The position numbers were made by a program, and so were the translations under genes. Below, piece by piece: positions 11,178 through 20,495 of a stretch of 64,000 nt of DNA. The notes under the pieces are model-generated. The model was given only the letters and a program-made list of their open reading frames with translations, made no database searches and was not told the DNA's origin. The first letter of the stretch is position 1, and each line of letters opens with the position of its first letter. The stretch spans positions 1,612,001 to 1,676,000 of the forward strand of contig NZ_JAIQDI010000001.1 in NCBI RefSeq assembly GCF_020034665.1, in the 5' to 3' direction. Source of the DNA: Niabella beijingensis (GTDB lineage Bacteria; Bacteroidota; Bacteroidia; Chitinophagales; Chitinophagaceae).

Positions 11178-12122
11178 ATGACATTCGTTCAACTGGAATA
11201 TATTATTGCACTGGAGCAGCTGAAACATTTTGCCCGGGCGGCAGCGCATTGCCATGTAACACAGCCCTCGCTGAGCATGCAGGTACAGAAACTGGAGGAA
11301 GAACTGGGCGTTACTCTGTTCGACCGCAGCAAGCAGCCGGTAGTGCCTACAGAAACCGGCCGTCTCATCCTGGAGCAGGCCAGAACGGTGCTTGCCGCAA
11401 GGGATGTATTGCTGCAACAGGTACAGCACCGGAAAGGCGTGATAGCGGGCGAATTACGCATCGGCATTATACCTACGCTGGCTCCTTACCTGTTACCCTT
11501 GTTTGTAAAACCCTTTGCAAAAAAATACCCTGCAGTCCGGCTGGTGGTACAGGAAATGATGACCGAACATATTGTGCGTGCCCTCCGCGAGGACAAAGTG
11601 GATGCGGGGATATTGGTGACCCCGTTACAGGAAGCCGGCATCCGGGAACATGTGTTATTCTATGAGGAACTGATGGTATATGTATCCAGAAAACATTCGG
11701 TCTATCATAAAACCTATGTCATCCCCCAGGACATTGACCCCGACCGGCTCTGGCTGCTGGAAGAAGGACATTGTTTCCGGTCGCAGATCGCCAATCTCTG
11801 TGAGCTGAAAAAGCTGAGCCGGGAACACAGTCTTTTTGACTATGAAGCCGGAAGCATTGAAACCCTCCGCCGTATGGTGGAAGTAAATGAAGGTATTACC
11901 ATATTGCCGGAACTGGCCACGCTGGGTATGCCTCCGCGGGAAATGCTGATGATCCGTCATTTTAAAAAGCCGGCTCCAATGCGGGAGGTCAGTCTTGTGG
12001 TGCACCGCAATTTTATGAAACAGAAGCTGATCGAACTGCTGAAAAAGGAAATTACCGGAACCATACCCGAAAAGATCCGGAATAATAAACCCAGCAGGGT
12101 CGTACCGGTGAATGAGCATTGA
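11178..12122 (+). CDS. oxyR: OxyR-type peroxide-sensing LysR-family regulator
   Basis: A 314-residue LysR-type regulator. The N-terminal winged helix-turn-helix (about 1-60) begins MTFVQLEYIIAL, very like known OxyR proteins, so the ATG at 11178 is well supported. The sensor domain (about 90-300) carries C199 and C208 in GHCFRSQIANLCEL, the same eight-residue spacing and numbering as the redox cysteines of E. coli OxyR. It should sense H2O2 by disulfide formation and activate the divergent katG. The start codon almost touches the palindromic OxyR box, suggesting tight autoregulation. Confidence 0.95.
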   Translation: MTFVQLEYIIALEQLKHFARAAAHCHVTQPSLSMQVQKLEEELGVTLFDRSKQPVVPTETGRLILEQARTVLAARDVLLQQVQHRKGVIAGELRIGIIPTLAPYLLPLFVKPFAKKYPAVRLVVQEMMTEHIVRALREDKVDAGILVTPLQEAGIREHVLFYEELMVYVSRKHSVYHKTYVIPQDIDPDRLWLLEEGHCFRSQIANLCELKKLSREHSLFDYEAGSIETLRRMVEVNEGITILPELATLGMPPREMLMIRHFKKPAPMREVSLVVHRNFMKQKLIELLKKEITGTIPEKIRNNKPSRVVPVNEH

Positions 12123-12510
12123 TCCGGCATTACGGGATTATGAAACTGTTACCGGTTATTTCTTATACCTTTTCAGGATAAAACAGGCTGTATTAAAACC
12201 GGACAGTTGGTGTGCTATTTCGTACGTTTTTCGGAGTGCCGAAATGCGTAATTTTCTGCAATTGAAACATTTGGGGAATCGGCACTATTTTTTGAGCGGT
12301 TTGACCTGGTTCTTATTGCCGACGATCAATACGTTCTCCTTTCAACAAAACTGATTGCAGTTAATTTGGAAATAGAATGTAGCAGGTAGAACAGAAATCG
12401 TTTGATCTGTCCAGAAAAGTAATGAAGAACCCGGTCGAAGCATTGCGAACACCGCAATACGGAAACGGTCGGTATGCCCCGGAACTGGTCCATATCTTTA
12501 AAGCTGATAT
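12123..12510. other. Gene-free 388-bp region between oxyR and the permease gene
   Basis: An 80-codon frame overlaps the oxyR end here, but it has no domain-like composition and no start signal, and I do not call it a gene. No hairpin-plus-T-run terminator and no exact TAnnTTTG box was recognised. The promoter of the downstream permease gene should be in this interval. Confidence 0.45.
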
Positions 12511-14898
12511 ATGTTCAGAAACTATTTAAAAATTGCCTGGAGAAATCTGTTTCGCAATAAAGCCTTTTCAGTGATTAATATCACCGGTTTGTCCATAGGC
12601 ATGGCCGTGGCGATGCTGATCGGCCTCTGGATCTGGGATGAATTTTCTTTTAACCGGCAATTCGCCCATCATGATCGTATCGCGCAGGTCATGCAGCATG
12701 TTACCAATAACGGAGAAGTACGTACCGGAAACGGAACGCCTTATCCGGTGGCCGAAGCGCTGCGGCAGGAATACGGCAGCCATTTCAAACAGGTCGTTCT
12801 CGAAGCGGGCAGATGGGAGCATACGTTATCTGCCGGACAGAAAAGGGTTTTTTATACGGGAGGCTTCTACGAACCCGGGATCGGGGAACTGCTGGATCTG
12901 CATATGATCGGCGGCAACAGGAACGGGCTTACAGATCCCAACGCTTTATTAATTTCTGAAACGGTGGCTGCAGCGCTGTTTGGCGGGCATAATGCGATAG
13001 GCAGAACGGTGACACTTGACCAACATTCTGAAGTAAAAATTGCGGGAGTGTACCGCAACCTCCCTTTAAACAGCAGTTTTGGCGATGTGGGATTTATGGG
13101 CGCCTGGAGATTGTTTGTCAATACGAGCGATTGGATGAAAACGATCGAAGATCCTTGGCGTCCCAATGCTTTTACAACTTATGTGCAGCTTACAGCCTCT
13201 ACAAACCTGCAGTCGGTATCGCATGTAATACGTGATCTGCGTCTGAGGCACGTGAATGAACGGCTTGCAAAGCAGCGGCCTGAACTTTTTTTATACCCTA
13301 TGGACCGATGGCATCTGTACGAGACATTCAAAGACGGCAGGAACGATGGCGGGCGTATCCGGTATATATGGCTTTTTGGTATCATCGGCGTCTTTGTGCT
13401 GATCCTGGGCTGTATCAACTTTATGAACCTGAGCACGGCACGTAGTGTAAAACGGGCAAAGGAAATTGGTGTACGCAAAACCGCTGGCTCCAGGCGATAT
13501 GAGCTTGTCCTGCAATTTTTTTGTGAATCATTTCTATGCGTGCTTTTATCCTTTTTGTTGTGCCTGGTACTCGTAGGTCTGTTGTTGCCGCTGTTCAATA
13601 CTATTTCGGGAAAACAAACCGCCATTCCATGGTCCCACCCCGTGTTCTGGATTTCCGCTTTGTTTTTTTGCTCGCTTACAGGACTGCTCGCGGGCCTGTA
13701 TCCTGCGTTCTATCTCTCCTCCTTTAATCCGGTAAAGGTGCTGAAGGGGCCTTTTCAGGCCGGTCGTTTTGCCGGTGTACAGCGTAAACTGCTGGTGGTC
13801 GTTCAATTTACCATCTCAGTGGTATTGATCATCGGAACCTTAACGGTTTTCCGCCAGATCGAATTTGCGCGGAAACGGCCACTGGGTTACGATCAGAACG
13901 GTCTGGTGGCGATTGAAATACCAGCACCTGACCTGCACGGGCATTTTGAAGTGATACAATCGGAACTGACAAACGGGGGATTGATCGCTGCTGTGGCAGA
14001 GGCGGATGATTTGCCCACCCAGGTGGGTGCAACCACTACAGGGATCGACTGGCCCGGCAAGGATCCCAACACGGGTTCAGACTTTCCCTTTTCCGGTGTA
14101 GGGTATGATTACGGAAAAACAGTAGGCTGGCAACTGCTGGAGGGCCGTGATTTTTCAAGAGCCTATCCCACCGATTCTTCAGCAGTAGTGCTGAACGAGG
14201 CAGCCGTAAAATTTATGGGATTAAAGCAGCCGGTGGGTACCATGATCCAATCGGAGGGCGTCCCGATGAAGGTCATCGGAGTTATAAAGGATATGATCAT
14301 GGAGTCGCCCTATGCCGCCATACGCCCCTCACTCTATTATCTTCATACAACAGCCCGGGATTATTACCTGCTTGCCCGGATCCGTCCGGATGCCAACGCC
14401 GGAAACGCTCTGCAACAGGTTGAAAAGCTTTATAAAAAATATCTACCCGGCGATCCCTTTCACTACCAGTTTGTGGATGCTGCCTACGATCAAAAATTCG
14501 GAGACGAAGAACGGATGGGCAGGTTGGGCGGCAGCCTGGCCATACTCGCTGTTTTTGTCAGCTGTCTGGGTTTGTTTGGGATGGCGTCCTTTATGGTGGA
14601 ACAACGCGTTAAGGAGATCGGCGTGCGTAAAGTGTTGGGCGCCTCTGAATTTGGCCTGTGGGAATTATTATCAAAGGATTTTGTGCAGCTGATGCTGCTT
14701 TCTATATCGATCGCTGTACCTGTTGCCTGGTACGGATTGCATAGCTGGCTTCAGCAATACAATTATCACGCCGGGATCCCCTGGTGGATATTTTGTCTTG
14801 CAGGTCTGGGCGCCTTCGTTGTAGCGTTGCTAACGGTAAGCTACCAAACCATCAAAGCAGTAAGCGTCAACCCGGTAAAAAGTTTGCGTACGGAATAA
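12511..14898 (+). CDS. ABC transporter permease, MacB/FtsX type (single-gene, two FtsX domains)
   Basis: A 795-residue inner-membrane protein. It has an N-terminal helix (about 20-43), a large periplasmic MacB-core-like domain, three helices (about 285-400), a helix near 428, a second periplasmic domain, and a final FtsX cluster of three helices (about 675-790). Both FtsX units carry the conserved EIGVRK motif (KEIGVRKTAG and KEIGVRKVLG). There is no ATP-binding cassette in the gene or beside it, which is usual for the many stand-alone permeases of this type in Bacteroidota. They partner with an ATPase encoded elsewhere and are thought to export peptides or lipids, or to do mechanotransmission. 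Confidence 0.9.
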   Translation: MFRNYLKIAWRNLFRNKAFSVINITGLSIGMAVAMLIGLWIWDEFSFNRQFAHHDRIAQVMQHVTNNGEVRTGNGTPYPVAEALRQEYGSHFKQVVLEAGRWEHTLSAGQKRVFYTGGFYEPGIGELLDLHMIGGNRNGLTDPNALLISETVAAALFGGHNAIGRTVTLDQHSEVKIAGVYRNLPLNSSFGDVGFMGAWRLFVNTSDWMKTIEDPWRPNAFTTYVQLTASTNLQSVSHVIRDLRLRHVNERLAKQRPELFLYPMDRWHLYETFKDGRNDGGRIRYIWLFGIIGVFVLILGCINFMNLSTARSVKRAKEIGVRKTAGSRRYELVLQFFCESFLCVLLSFLLCLVLVGLLLPLFNTISGKQTAIPWSHPVFWISALFFCSLTGLLAGLYPAFYLSSFNPVKVLKGPFQAGRFAGVQRKLLVVVQFTISVVLIIGTLTVFRQIEFARKRPLGYDQNGLVAIEIPAPDLHGHFEVIQSELTNGGLIAAVAEADDLPTQVGATTTGIDWPGKDPNTGSDFPFSGVGYDYGKTVGWQLLEGRDFSRAYPTDSSAVVLNEAAVKFMGLKQPVGTMIQSEGVPMKVIGVIKDMIMESPYAAIRPSLYYLHTTARDYYLLARIRPDANAGNALQQVEKLYKKYLPGDPFHYQFVDAAYDQKFGDEERMGRLGGSLAILAVFVSCLGLFGMASFMVEQRVKEIGVRKVLGASEFGLWELLSKDFVQLMLLSISIAVPVAWYGLHSWLQQYNYHAGIPWWIFCLAGLGAFVVALLTVSYQTIKAVSVNPVKSLRTE

Positions 14899-14944
14899 CT
14901 ACTATTAATTAATCGGTATCGATCTGCTATAGCTCCTAACGGAT

Positions 14945-16135
14945 TTATTGCAGAACAACCTTATTCTTATAAACAACAAGCCCTTGTACCAGGGTCGTTA
15001 TAATATTAATATTATCATCAAAAATCACCACATCTGCATCTTTACCAGCTTCCAGGCTTCCTTTCGTTTTGTCTATTCCCATGATCCGTGCGGGAGTTAA
15101 GGTCATCATCTTTACAGCCGCTGCCAATGGTATCTCCGCATCTTTTACAACCGTTCTTACCAGGCGATCGGCAGTAGCCACACTTCCTGCAAAAGCAGAC
15201 CGGTCCGGCAGTTTGGCAACGCCATCTTCAATGACCACTTTGAGACCGGCATTTATATTACCCAATATGCTTTCCCCTTCCGGCATACCTGCACCCCGCA
15301 TTGCATCTGTAATTAATGCAGTTCGTTCCGCTCCTTTTATTTTATAAATCAGTTTTAACAGCGGAGGAGGCAGGTGAATCCCATCGGCGATCGCTTCCAC
15401 ATCCATTTCATCTATTAAATAACCGGCCTCTATTGCTCCGGCATACCTGAAAGCGTTGCGCCGGGTCACCCCACTCATGGCGGAATAAAAATGAGTTGCC
15501 AGACTGTACCCATTGTTAAAGCCCTCCACTACTTCTTCATACAGGGCGTCTGTATGCGCCAGCGCTAATACCTTTCCTTTCGATTTTACATAGCGGCCAA
15601 ATTCAATGGCGCCCGGTAGTTCCGGAGCTGCGCTCCACCTGGCAATATCCTCCGAATATTCCAATATTTTCCGGTACTCCACGGGATCCGGGTTCCGGAT
15701 ATATTTGGGATCCTGCGCTCCTTTCTGGTTTATCGCAAAATAAGGGCCTTCCAGGTGCATGCCCATCAATTGCGCGCCCGTTCTATTTTGAGCTTTTGCT
15801 TCTTTAAAAGCGTCGAGTGTTATAAAAAGATCTTCAACTTCACTGGTTAGCGTCGTAGGGTACATCGCCGTAGTACCATACCGCGCATGCGTTCCGGCAG
15901 TGCCGATAAAAGCCTCCACTGTTCCATCCATAAAATCATAACCACCTCCACCGTGCACATGAATGTCGATAAAACCGGGTGAAACATAGTTGTCCCGGGC
16001 GTCTATGACCTCCTCACAGTAAACTTCAGGCAGTACTTCACTGATAGCTGTTATTTTTCCGTTATCAATTAATACGCTGCCTCCAGGGATGATCTTACCA
16101 GGTGTAATAATATTGCCATTGATAATTTTCAGCAT
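14945..16135 (-). CDS. nagA: N-acetylglucosamine-6-phosphate deacetylase
   Basis: A 396-residue amidohydrolase-superfamily enzyme removing acetate from GlcNAc-6-phosphate in the cytoplasm. Visible motifs are the metal-binding H59-x-H61 in DIHVHGGGG, the glutamate ligand in MHLEGPYF, histidines in LAHTD and THFYSAMSG, and the catalytic aspartate in ITDAMRGAG. Length is normal for the family. It is the last gene of the 32-kb utilization locus, 26 bp after the alpha/beta hydrolase gene, and complements the NagB-like deaminase near the beginning of the same run. It converges on the permease gene at 12511-14898. Confidence 0.93.
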   Translation of the reverse strand: MLKIINGNIITPGKIIPGGSVLIDNGKITAISEVLPEVYCEEVIDARDNYVSPGFIDIHVHGGGGYDFMDGTVEAFIGTAGTHARYGTTAMYPTTLTSEVEDLFITLDAFKEAKAQNRTGAQLMGMHLEGPYFAINQKGAQDPKYIRNPDPVEYRKILEYSEDIARWSAAPELPGAIEFGRYVKSKGKVLALAHTDALYEEVVEGFNNGYSLATHFYSAMSGVTRRNAFRYAGAIEAGYLIDEMDVEAIADGIHLPPPLLKLIYKIKGAERTALITDAMRGAGMPEGESILGNINAGLKVVIEDGVAKLPDRSAFAGSVATADRLVRTVVKDAEIPLAAAVKMMTLTPARIMGIDKTKGSLEAGKDADVVIFDDNINIITTLVQGLVVYKNKVVLQ

Positions 16136-16161
16136 GCGGCTCTTTTAATCATAAATGAGTT

Positions 16162-17073
16162 TTATTCAGAGGAGTGGCTGCTTTTGTCCCGCTTCGGAGC
16201 AGCTGCAAGATCAAAAATCTTTCTTATAAAGGATACCACTTCTTCACTTTTTTCGGTTTCAATGATCCTGTAAGCAGCATGCCCCTTACCTTCCATAATA
16301 TGAAATTCGGATAAACGGTTACCGGCTGCTGCCATTCGTTGCTGCAGGGCATGGGCATACGCTACATTAATTACCTTATCGCTGCTTCCGTGATACACCA
16401 ATACCGGTGGTGCATTTCTTTTAATTACGCTGGCATCCTCCAGGCCACCCCAGAAATCGATCACCCCGCTTATCTTCAGCGGGAGCGCGGGCTTTACGTA
16501 TGCAACATACAAGGCGGTCATGGCCCCCGCAGAACCACCGGAGATCATCATTTTCCCGGCATCCATTGAATAAAGTGCCGCATTATTTTTAAGCCATTGC
16601 ATCGCAAGCGCTACATCTCCGGCCGCCATCTCAATGGCTTTCTCAAGCTCCGGATGAAAATGTCCACCCGCCGGCAGCCCTTTGGCCATATTTGCCCCGG
16701 CGCTGGCTGCATCATTTTTATGGTACTTCAGATACAGCCGGTAATTGACCGCAACCACAGCGATCCCTGATTGCGCCAGTTTTTCACAGAGCGTTGCATT
16801 TCCCCGTTTATCACCGCCGGCAAATCCGCCGCCATGAACAAAGATCAGTACCGGCACTTTTCTTTCTGCCGGCTCCTGAGGAATATATAAATCGAGTGTT
16901 CTGTCACAGCTGGAATCCTTGTCAAAGGGCGCCGGAGGCAGGGGTGCGTACCGGATGTTTTTTATGCGTTTTACCGGGTTTCCCGCTGTTTGCGCCAATA
17001 AGACCACCGGAAAAAGCAGCGCGGCAGTGCTAAAAAACAGGCTACACATGATTGCTGATAGTTTAGAATACAT
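16162..17073 (-). CDS. Secreted alpha/beta-hydrolase, carboxylesterase type
   Basis: A 303-residue protein with a signal peptide (about 1-30). The oxyanion motif HGGGF is followed by the nucleophile elbow GGSAGA, the acid in HGSSDKV and the histidine in GKGHAAY, a complete Ser-Asp-His triad. This places it among hormone-sensitive-lipase/BD-FAE-like esterases that remove acetyl or aromatic acyl groups from sugars. It lies 11 bp after the preceding hydrolase gene and 26 bp before nagA. A role in de-esterifying the imported or surface glycan is likely; the acyl group is unknown. Confidence 0.85.
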   Translation of the reverse strand: MYSKLSAIMCSLFFSTAALLFPVVLLAQTAGNPVKRIKNIRYAPLPPAPFDKDSSCDRTLDLYIPQEPAERKVPVLIFVHGGGFAGGDKRGNATLCEKLAQSGIAVVAVNYRLYLKYHKNDAASAGANMAKGLPAGGHFHPELEKAIEMAAGDVALAMQWLKNNAALYSMDAGKMMISGGSAGAMTALYVAYVKPALPLKISGVIDFWGGLEDASVIKRNAPPVLVYHGSSDKVINVAYAHALQQRMAAAGNRLSEFHIMEGKGHAAYRIIETEKSEEVVSFIRKIFDLAAAPKRDKSSHSSE

Positions 17074-17084
17074 AGACGGATCTT

Positions 17085-18224
17085 TTATTTCTTAAGAAAA
17101 GAATCAAAAAAGAGATAGGCCGCTTCGTTGGACTCATCATTGGGGTCATGTTTGGGGCGGTTGGTCATGGCCACCCTGTTCGTGTAGCCCAATAAGGCAT
17201 TTACCCGAACCACCTGGTTGAGCGCTGTCCACCGGTCCACAGGGTCCGACGACCCGCCCGATACCAGGAACGGTCGTGGTGCCATCAGTGCCATGAGCTC
17301 ATGCAGGTCATAGCCTTCTTTGATCAACCGGGGATACAATCCTTTTGCATCTGCTGTGGATCCTGTTTTCCGCCAGGTATCTTTCCAGGGCGGCGGATAA
17401 TATCCCAAGTACCAGGGCTCCCAGTAATTGACAGCACTGCCCTTGGTATCATCAAATACCACACCGGGGTCCGACCATACGGCGCAGGCAAATTTATCAA
17501 ACAGACAGGAGGCGAACATGGCCCACTTTCCTCCGAATGAATGCCCCATGATCCCGATCCGCTTGTTATCAACATAAGGTAAATCGGCCAAAAGATACCA
17601 GGCGTTCGCAGCCGTATAAGCCAGCATCGATAAAGGTGCTACCGTTGCATTTTTTATAGACGGGTAATAAACAGAATAGGTACCTGCTTTTGAAGCCTCA
17701 GTAGTGCCTATCGACAAAGTAACATAGCCTCTCCTGGCCAGCTGGCAGGCAAAATCGCGGTTGGGTTTCCCCTTTCCAATGGCGGTTTCCGGTTCGTAAA
17801 ATGTTGTTATTACGGCCGGCAGTTTCCCCTTTGTTTGGGGTACGCACAGGTAAGCAATGGTTTTTTCAACGGGGGTCCAGTTAAACCGGATCCGGTACTG
17901 GATAAAGCCTTCCCTTTGTATAGAGTCCAGCAGCTCCATTTTCTGTTTTTTGATAAACGAGGGCCACCGGCCCATCATCCGGTGCCATGTGGTTTCTATT
18001 TCGGTCCTCCTCTTCTGCCATGCCTGTTTGGTCAGAACGGTGTCCCCGTTATAAAATCTTAACAGCGGCCGGTAAGGACCAAGATCATCCTTTAATGCAG
18101 CAGGAGGGTAAAAATACCGGGAGATACGATCATCGATCGTCTCCTTTGCTGATCGCTGACCATTCGCCGTATCCGTTATAACAACCATTAGCAGTAATAA
18201 GAGCAGTATACTTTTATTTTTCAT
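17085..18224 (-). CDS. Secreted alpha/beta-hydrolase of the prolyl-oligopeptidase / large esterase type
   Basis: A 379-residue exported protein (signal peptide about 1-22). The catalytic serine is in GHSFGGKWA, the acid in SGGSSDPVDRW and the histidine in NRPKHDPND. The large insert-rich fold and the GHSFGGK elbow resemble glucuronoyl-esterase (CE15) and acetyl-xylan-esterase-like enzymes from Bacteroidota rather than true peptidases. It is the third esterase-like enzyme of the locus, supporting a heavily acylated or ester-linked substrate. The exact family is uncertain. Confidence 0.75.
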   Translation of the reverse strand: MKNKSILLLLLLMVVITDTANGQRSAKETIDDRISRYFYPPAALKDDLGPYRPLLRFYNGDTVLTKQAWQKRRTEIETTWHRMMGRWPSFIKKQKMELLDSIQREGFIQYRIRFNWTPVEKTIAYLCVPQTKGKLPAVITTFYEPETAIGKGKPNRDFACQLARRGYVTLSIGTTEASKAGTYSVYYPSIKNATVAPLSMLAYTAANAWYLLADLPYVDNKRIGIMGHSFGGKWAMFASCLFDKFACAVWSDPGVVFDDTKGSAVNYWEPWYLGYYPPPWKDTWRKTGSTADAKGLYPRLIKEGYDLHELMALMAPRPFLVSGGSSDPVDRWTALNQVVRVNALLGYTNRVAMTNRPKHDPNDESNEAAYLFFDSFLKK

Positions 18225-18249
18225 ATCCGCTTTTAATATTCTGTTTTCC

Positions 18250-18354
18250 TTATTGTTCTATATTATTTTTTGCCACACCTGAAGGTTCAACTTCACCGGT
18301 CTTATTATTAAAACCTGTGTGGATACCGGTTACCGTGGCAATCACATCCGTGGT
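18250..18354 (-). pseudogene. Possible gene remnant (about 34 open codons), unidentified
   Basis: In the 162-bp gap between the DHDPS-family gene and the hydrolase gene, one minus-strand frame is open for 34 codons, closed by TAA at both ends, with no start codon. It reads DVIATVTGIHTGFNNKTG and onwards, with codon choice like the neighbouring genes. It may be the C-terminal end of a lost gene, but an open stretch this short can be chance. I could not assign it to a family. Confidence 0.25.
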
Positions 18355-18386
18355 TTATCACTACCTATATCGGTCACTGGCTCGAT

Positions 18387-19442
18387 TTAGCTAAGCCCGG
18401 CCTCTTTCTCCAAAAATGCACGAACAAAATCCGTATCTGTTAAATGCGGATATTGTTGTATCACCCTTGTTATTTCATCTGCCTGGCCGGGTGAAAGTTT
18501 TTCTTCAGGATTAAGGCACCAGCGGCCTCTCATTAATCCGCCCCTTCTCAACACTTCATGAATACCGGCAATGGAGCCTTTGAACTGATGGGATGCATCA
18601 AAAACAGCTGCATTCATATCCGTTACGGCAACGCCCGTTGCCAATAAAGCGTCGGCATCTGCTGCGGCTTTGATCTGTGAAAAAAGGGATACGGAGGCGC
18701 GTGTCCATACGGAATAATGACCTAATAACCCGCCCGCAAACCGTTTTTCTATATTGCGTCCACCGATCGTAAAACGATACGGTGTTAAAAGATCTGCCAC
18801 AATATTATCATCGTTGCCGGTGTATAATGCAATTTCTTCAGCACGCGCTGATTCGCATACGGCCCGCACCACATCTAATGTCTGATACCGGTTGAAGGCC
18901 GCCACTTTGATGGCCATTACATTTTTTATTTCGCAAAATGCCTTCCAGAATTCATAACTCAATACGCGTCCGCCCACGGCAGGTTGCAGATAAAAACCAA
19001 ACAGTGGAATTTTATCCGCCACCTGCTGCGCATGCTGAATGAGTTCTTTTTCCGAAAGAGCATTCAGGCCGCCCATGCTCAACAGCCCCAGGTGGTACCC
19101 GTATTTAAGGGCCAACCCGGCCTCTTTTGTCGCCTGGGGAGCAGGCCCGCAAATACCGGCCACTTTTATAATAGTTCGTTGTTGCCTGTCTATTTCTTCC
19201 GCAGCTAACCGCAACACCGGTTCCAGATAATTAAACGCTGGTTGCCGTATTTCAAATTGTGTGGTATGTACGCCTACGGCCAATCCGCCTACACCACAGG
19301 CCAGGTAGTATCGTGTCAGGCGCCGCTGCGTTTCTTCATCTATTGTAAGGTCTTCGTGCAGTGCCAGGGGATGTGCCGGAATAAAAGCGCCCTGTTGCAG
19401 GGCTGTCCTTATCCCGGGCTGAAGTATCGTATGATCTGTCAT
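18387..19442 (-). CDS. Dihydrodipicolinate synthase/N-acetylneuraminate lyase-family aldolase, divergent subgroup
   Basis: A 351-residue TIM-barrel aldolase. The Schiff-base lysine is most likely K179 (MAIKVAAFN) and the catalytic tyrosine Y151 (GFYLQPA). The pyruvate-binding GxTGE motif of classical members is replaced by GVHTTQ (57-62), so it belongs to an uncharacterised branch. It is cytoplasmic, without a signal peptide. It starts 3 bp after the SDR gene, so the two probably act in sequence. It may split or form a 2-keto-3-deoxy sugar acid, or be a sialic-acid-lyase-like enzyme; neither can be decided here. Confidence 0.85.
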   Translation of the reverse strand: MTDHTILQPGIRTALQQGAFIPAHPLALHEDLTIDEETQRRLTRYYLACGVGGLAVGVHTTQFEIRQPAFNYLEPVLRLAAEEIDRQQRTIIKVAGICGPAPQATKEAGLALKYGYHLGLLSMGGLNALSEKELIQHAQQVADKIPLFGFYLQPAVGGRVLSYEFWKAFCEIKNVMAIKVAAFNRYQTLDVVRAVCESARAEEIALYTGNDDNIVADLLTPYRFTIGGRNIEKRFAGGLLGHYSVWTRASVSLFSQIKAAADADALLATGVAVTDMNAAVFDASHQFKGSIAGIHEVLRRGGLMRGRWCLNPEEKLSPGQADEITRVIQQYPHLTDTDFVRAFLEKEAGLS

Positions 19443-19445
19443 AAC

Positions 19446-20465
19446 TTAAAAAATTCCTTTTCGTTCCTGAAAATGGGTGGGTTTATCTAAGGTTGCGCCG
19501 CCCTCCTGTACCCAACGGGCAATAAGATGGGTCATTTGCGCTACGCTTACCTGCGGCTGCCCGAAGTAAGCTGCCGATTTTTGTGCGTTGCTCAGCAATG
19601 CCTCCGGTTGTTCAGTGCCGGTAAATTTTGGGATTTTGTCAAACAGTTTTCCAAAATTTTGGGCCATTCTTTTTACCGAAATGGTTTCTGTGCCGGTAAA
19701 GTTGATTATCCGGGCGGGCACAGAACAATGCATTAAAGAGCGGATCGCCATTTCGTTGGCATCACCCTGCCAAATAACGTTGACGTAGCCCATTGTCAGA
19801 TCGATTTCTTTTTCCTCATACACCGACTTCGCTATTTCAAGTAATACTCCGTAACTGACATCAACTGCATAGTTTAACCGGTAGATCAATACCGGCGTAT
19901 TATGTATCGATGAAAAATATTGAAAAAGACGCTCCCGTCCCAGGCAGGATTGCGCATATTCACCCAATGGTGCGGGAGCCGTTTCCTCCGTAGCCCCTCC
20001 CGATTCAATACCGGTAAACGGGTAAATATTTCCTGAAGAAAAAACGACAATGCGGGCTTTTTTATATTTTTCGGCCACGCGTCCCGCCAGATAGCTGTTC
20101 ATTGCCCAGGTGTAAGGTTCTTTTCCCGTAGTGCCAAATTTATGCCCTGCCATATAAATAACATTGTCCGCATCCGGCAGATCAAATAGTGCATCATCAT
20201 CCAGCAGGTCAGCTTTTATCAATTCAATGCCCGCTGCTGTAAGTTTTTCTGCTACTGCCTGATCTGAGAAACGAGACACTGCAATAATTTTGTTGGTACC
20301 ACCCGTCTTTTCTACCGCCTTACGCGCTATCAATGCCAGTGCAGGCCCCATTTTTCCACCGGCTCCCAATATGAGTATATCGCCTTTTATTTTCTGAACA
20401 TCATTTAACAGCGCTTCAGAAGGTTGTAATAAGTCAGCGAGGGTTTCTTCTTTTGTTTTTGTCAT
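19446..20465 (-). CDS. NAD-dependent epimerase/dehydratase-like extended SDR without the usual catalytic lysine
   Basis: A 339-residue Rossmann protein with the nucleotide-binding GAGGKMG at 34-40 and a serine-containing FSSGNIYPF strand at 142-150. The expected YxxxK catalytic pair is Y170-AQS-C174: the lysine is replaced by cysteine, although the surrounding LGRER segment aligns with known family members. It may still bind NAD(P) and catalyse a different step. It lies 30 bp after the sugar-dehydrogenase gene and 3 bp before the aldolase gene, within one transcript. Confidence 0.82.
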   Translation of the reverse strand: MTKTKEETLADLLQPSEALLNDVQKIKGDILILGAGGKMGPALALIARKAVEKTGGTNKIIAVSRFSDQAVAEKLTAAGIELIKADLLDDDALFDLPDADNVIYMAGHKFGTTGKEPYTWAMNSYLAGRVAEKYKKARIVVFSSGNIYPFTGIESGGATEETAPAPLGEYAQSCLGRERLFQYFSSIHNTPVLIYRLNYAVDVSYGVLLEIAKSVYEEKEIDLTMGYVNVIWQGDANEMAIRSLMHCSVPARIINFTGTETISVKRMAQNFGKLFDKIPKFTGTEQPEALLSNAQKSAAYFGQPQVSVAQMTHLIARWVQEGGATLDKPTHFQERKGIF

Positions 20466-20495
20466 TGTTTGTTATTGAAGGTGGTTGAAGATTGT

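Noticed and set aside
12112..12354. 80-codon frame after oxyR
   Set aside because: Overlaps the oxyR end, with no domain, signal or start evidence.
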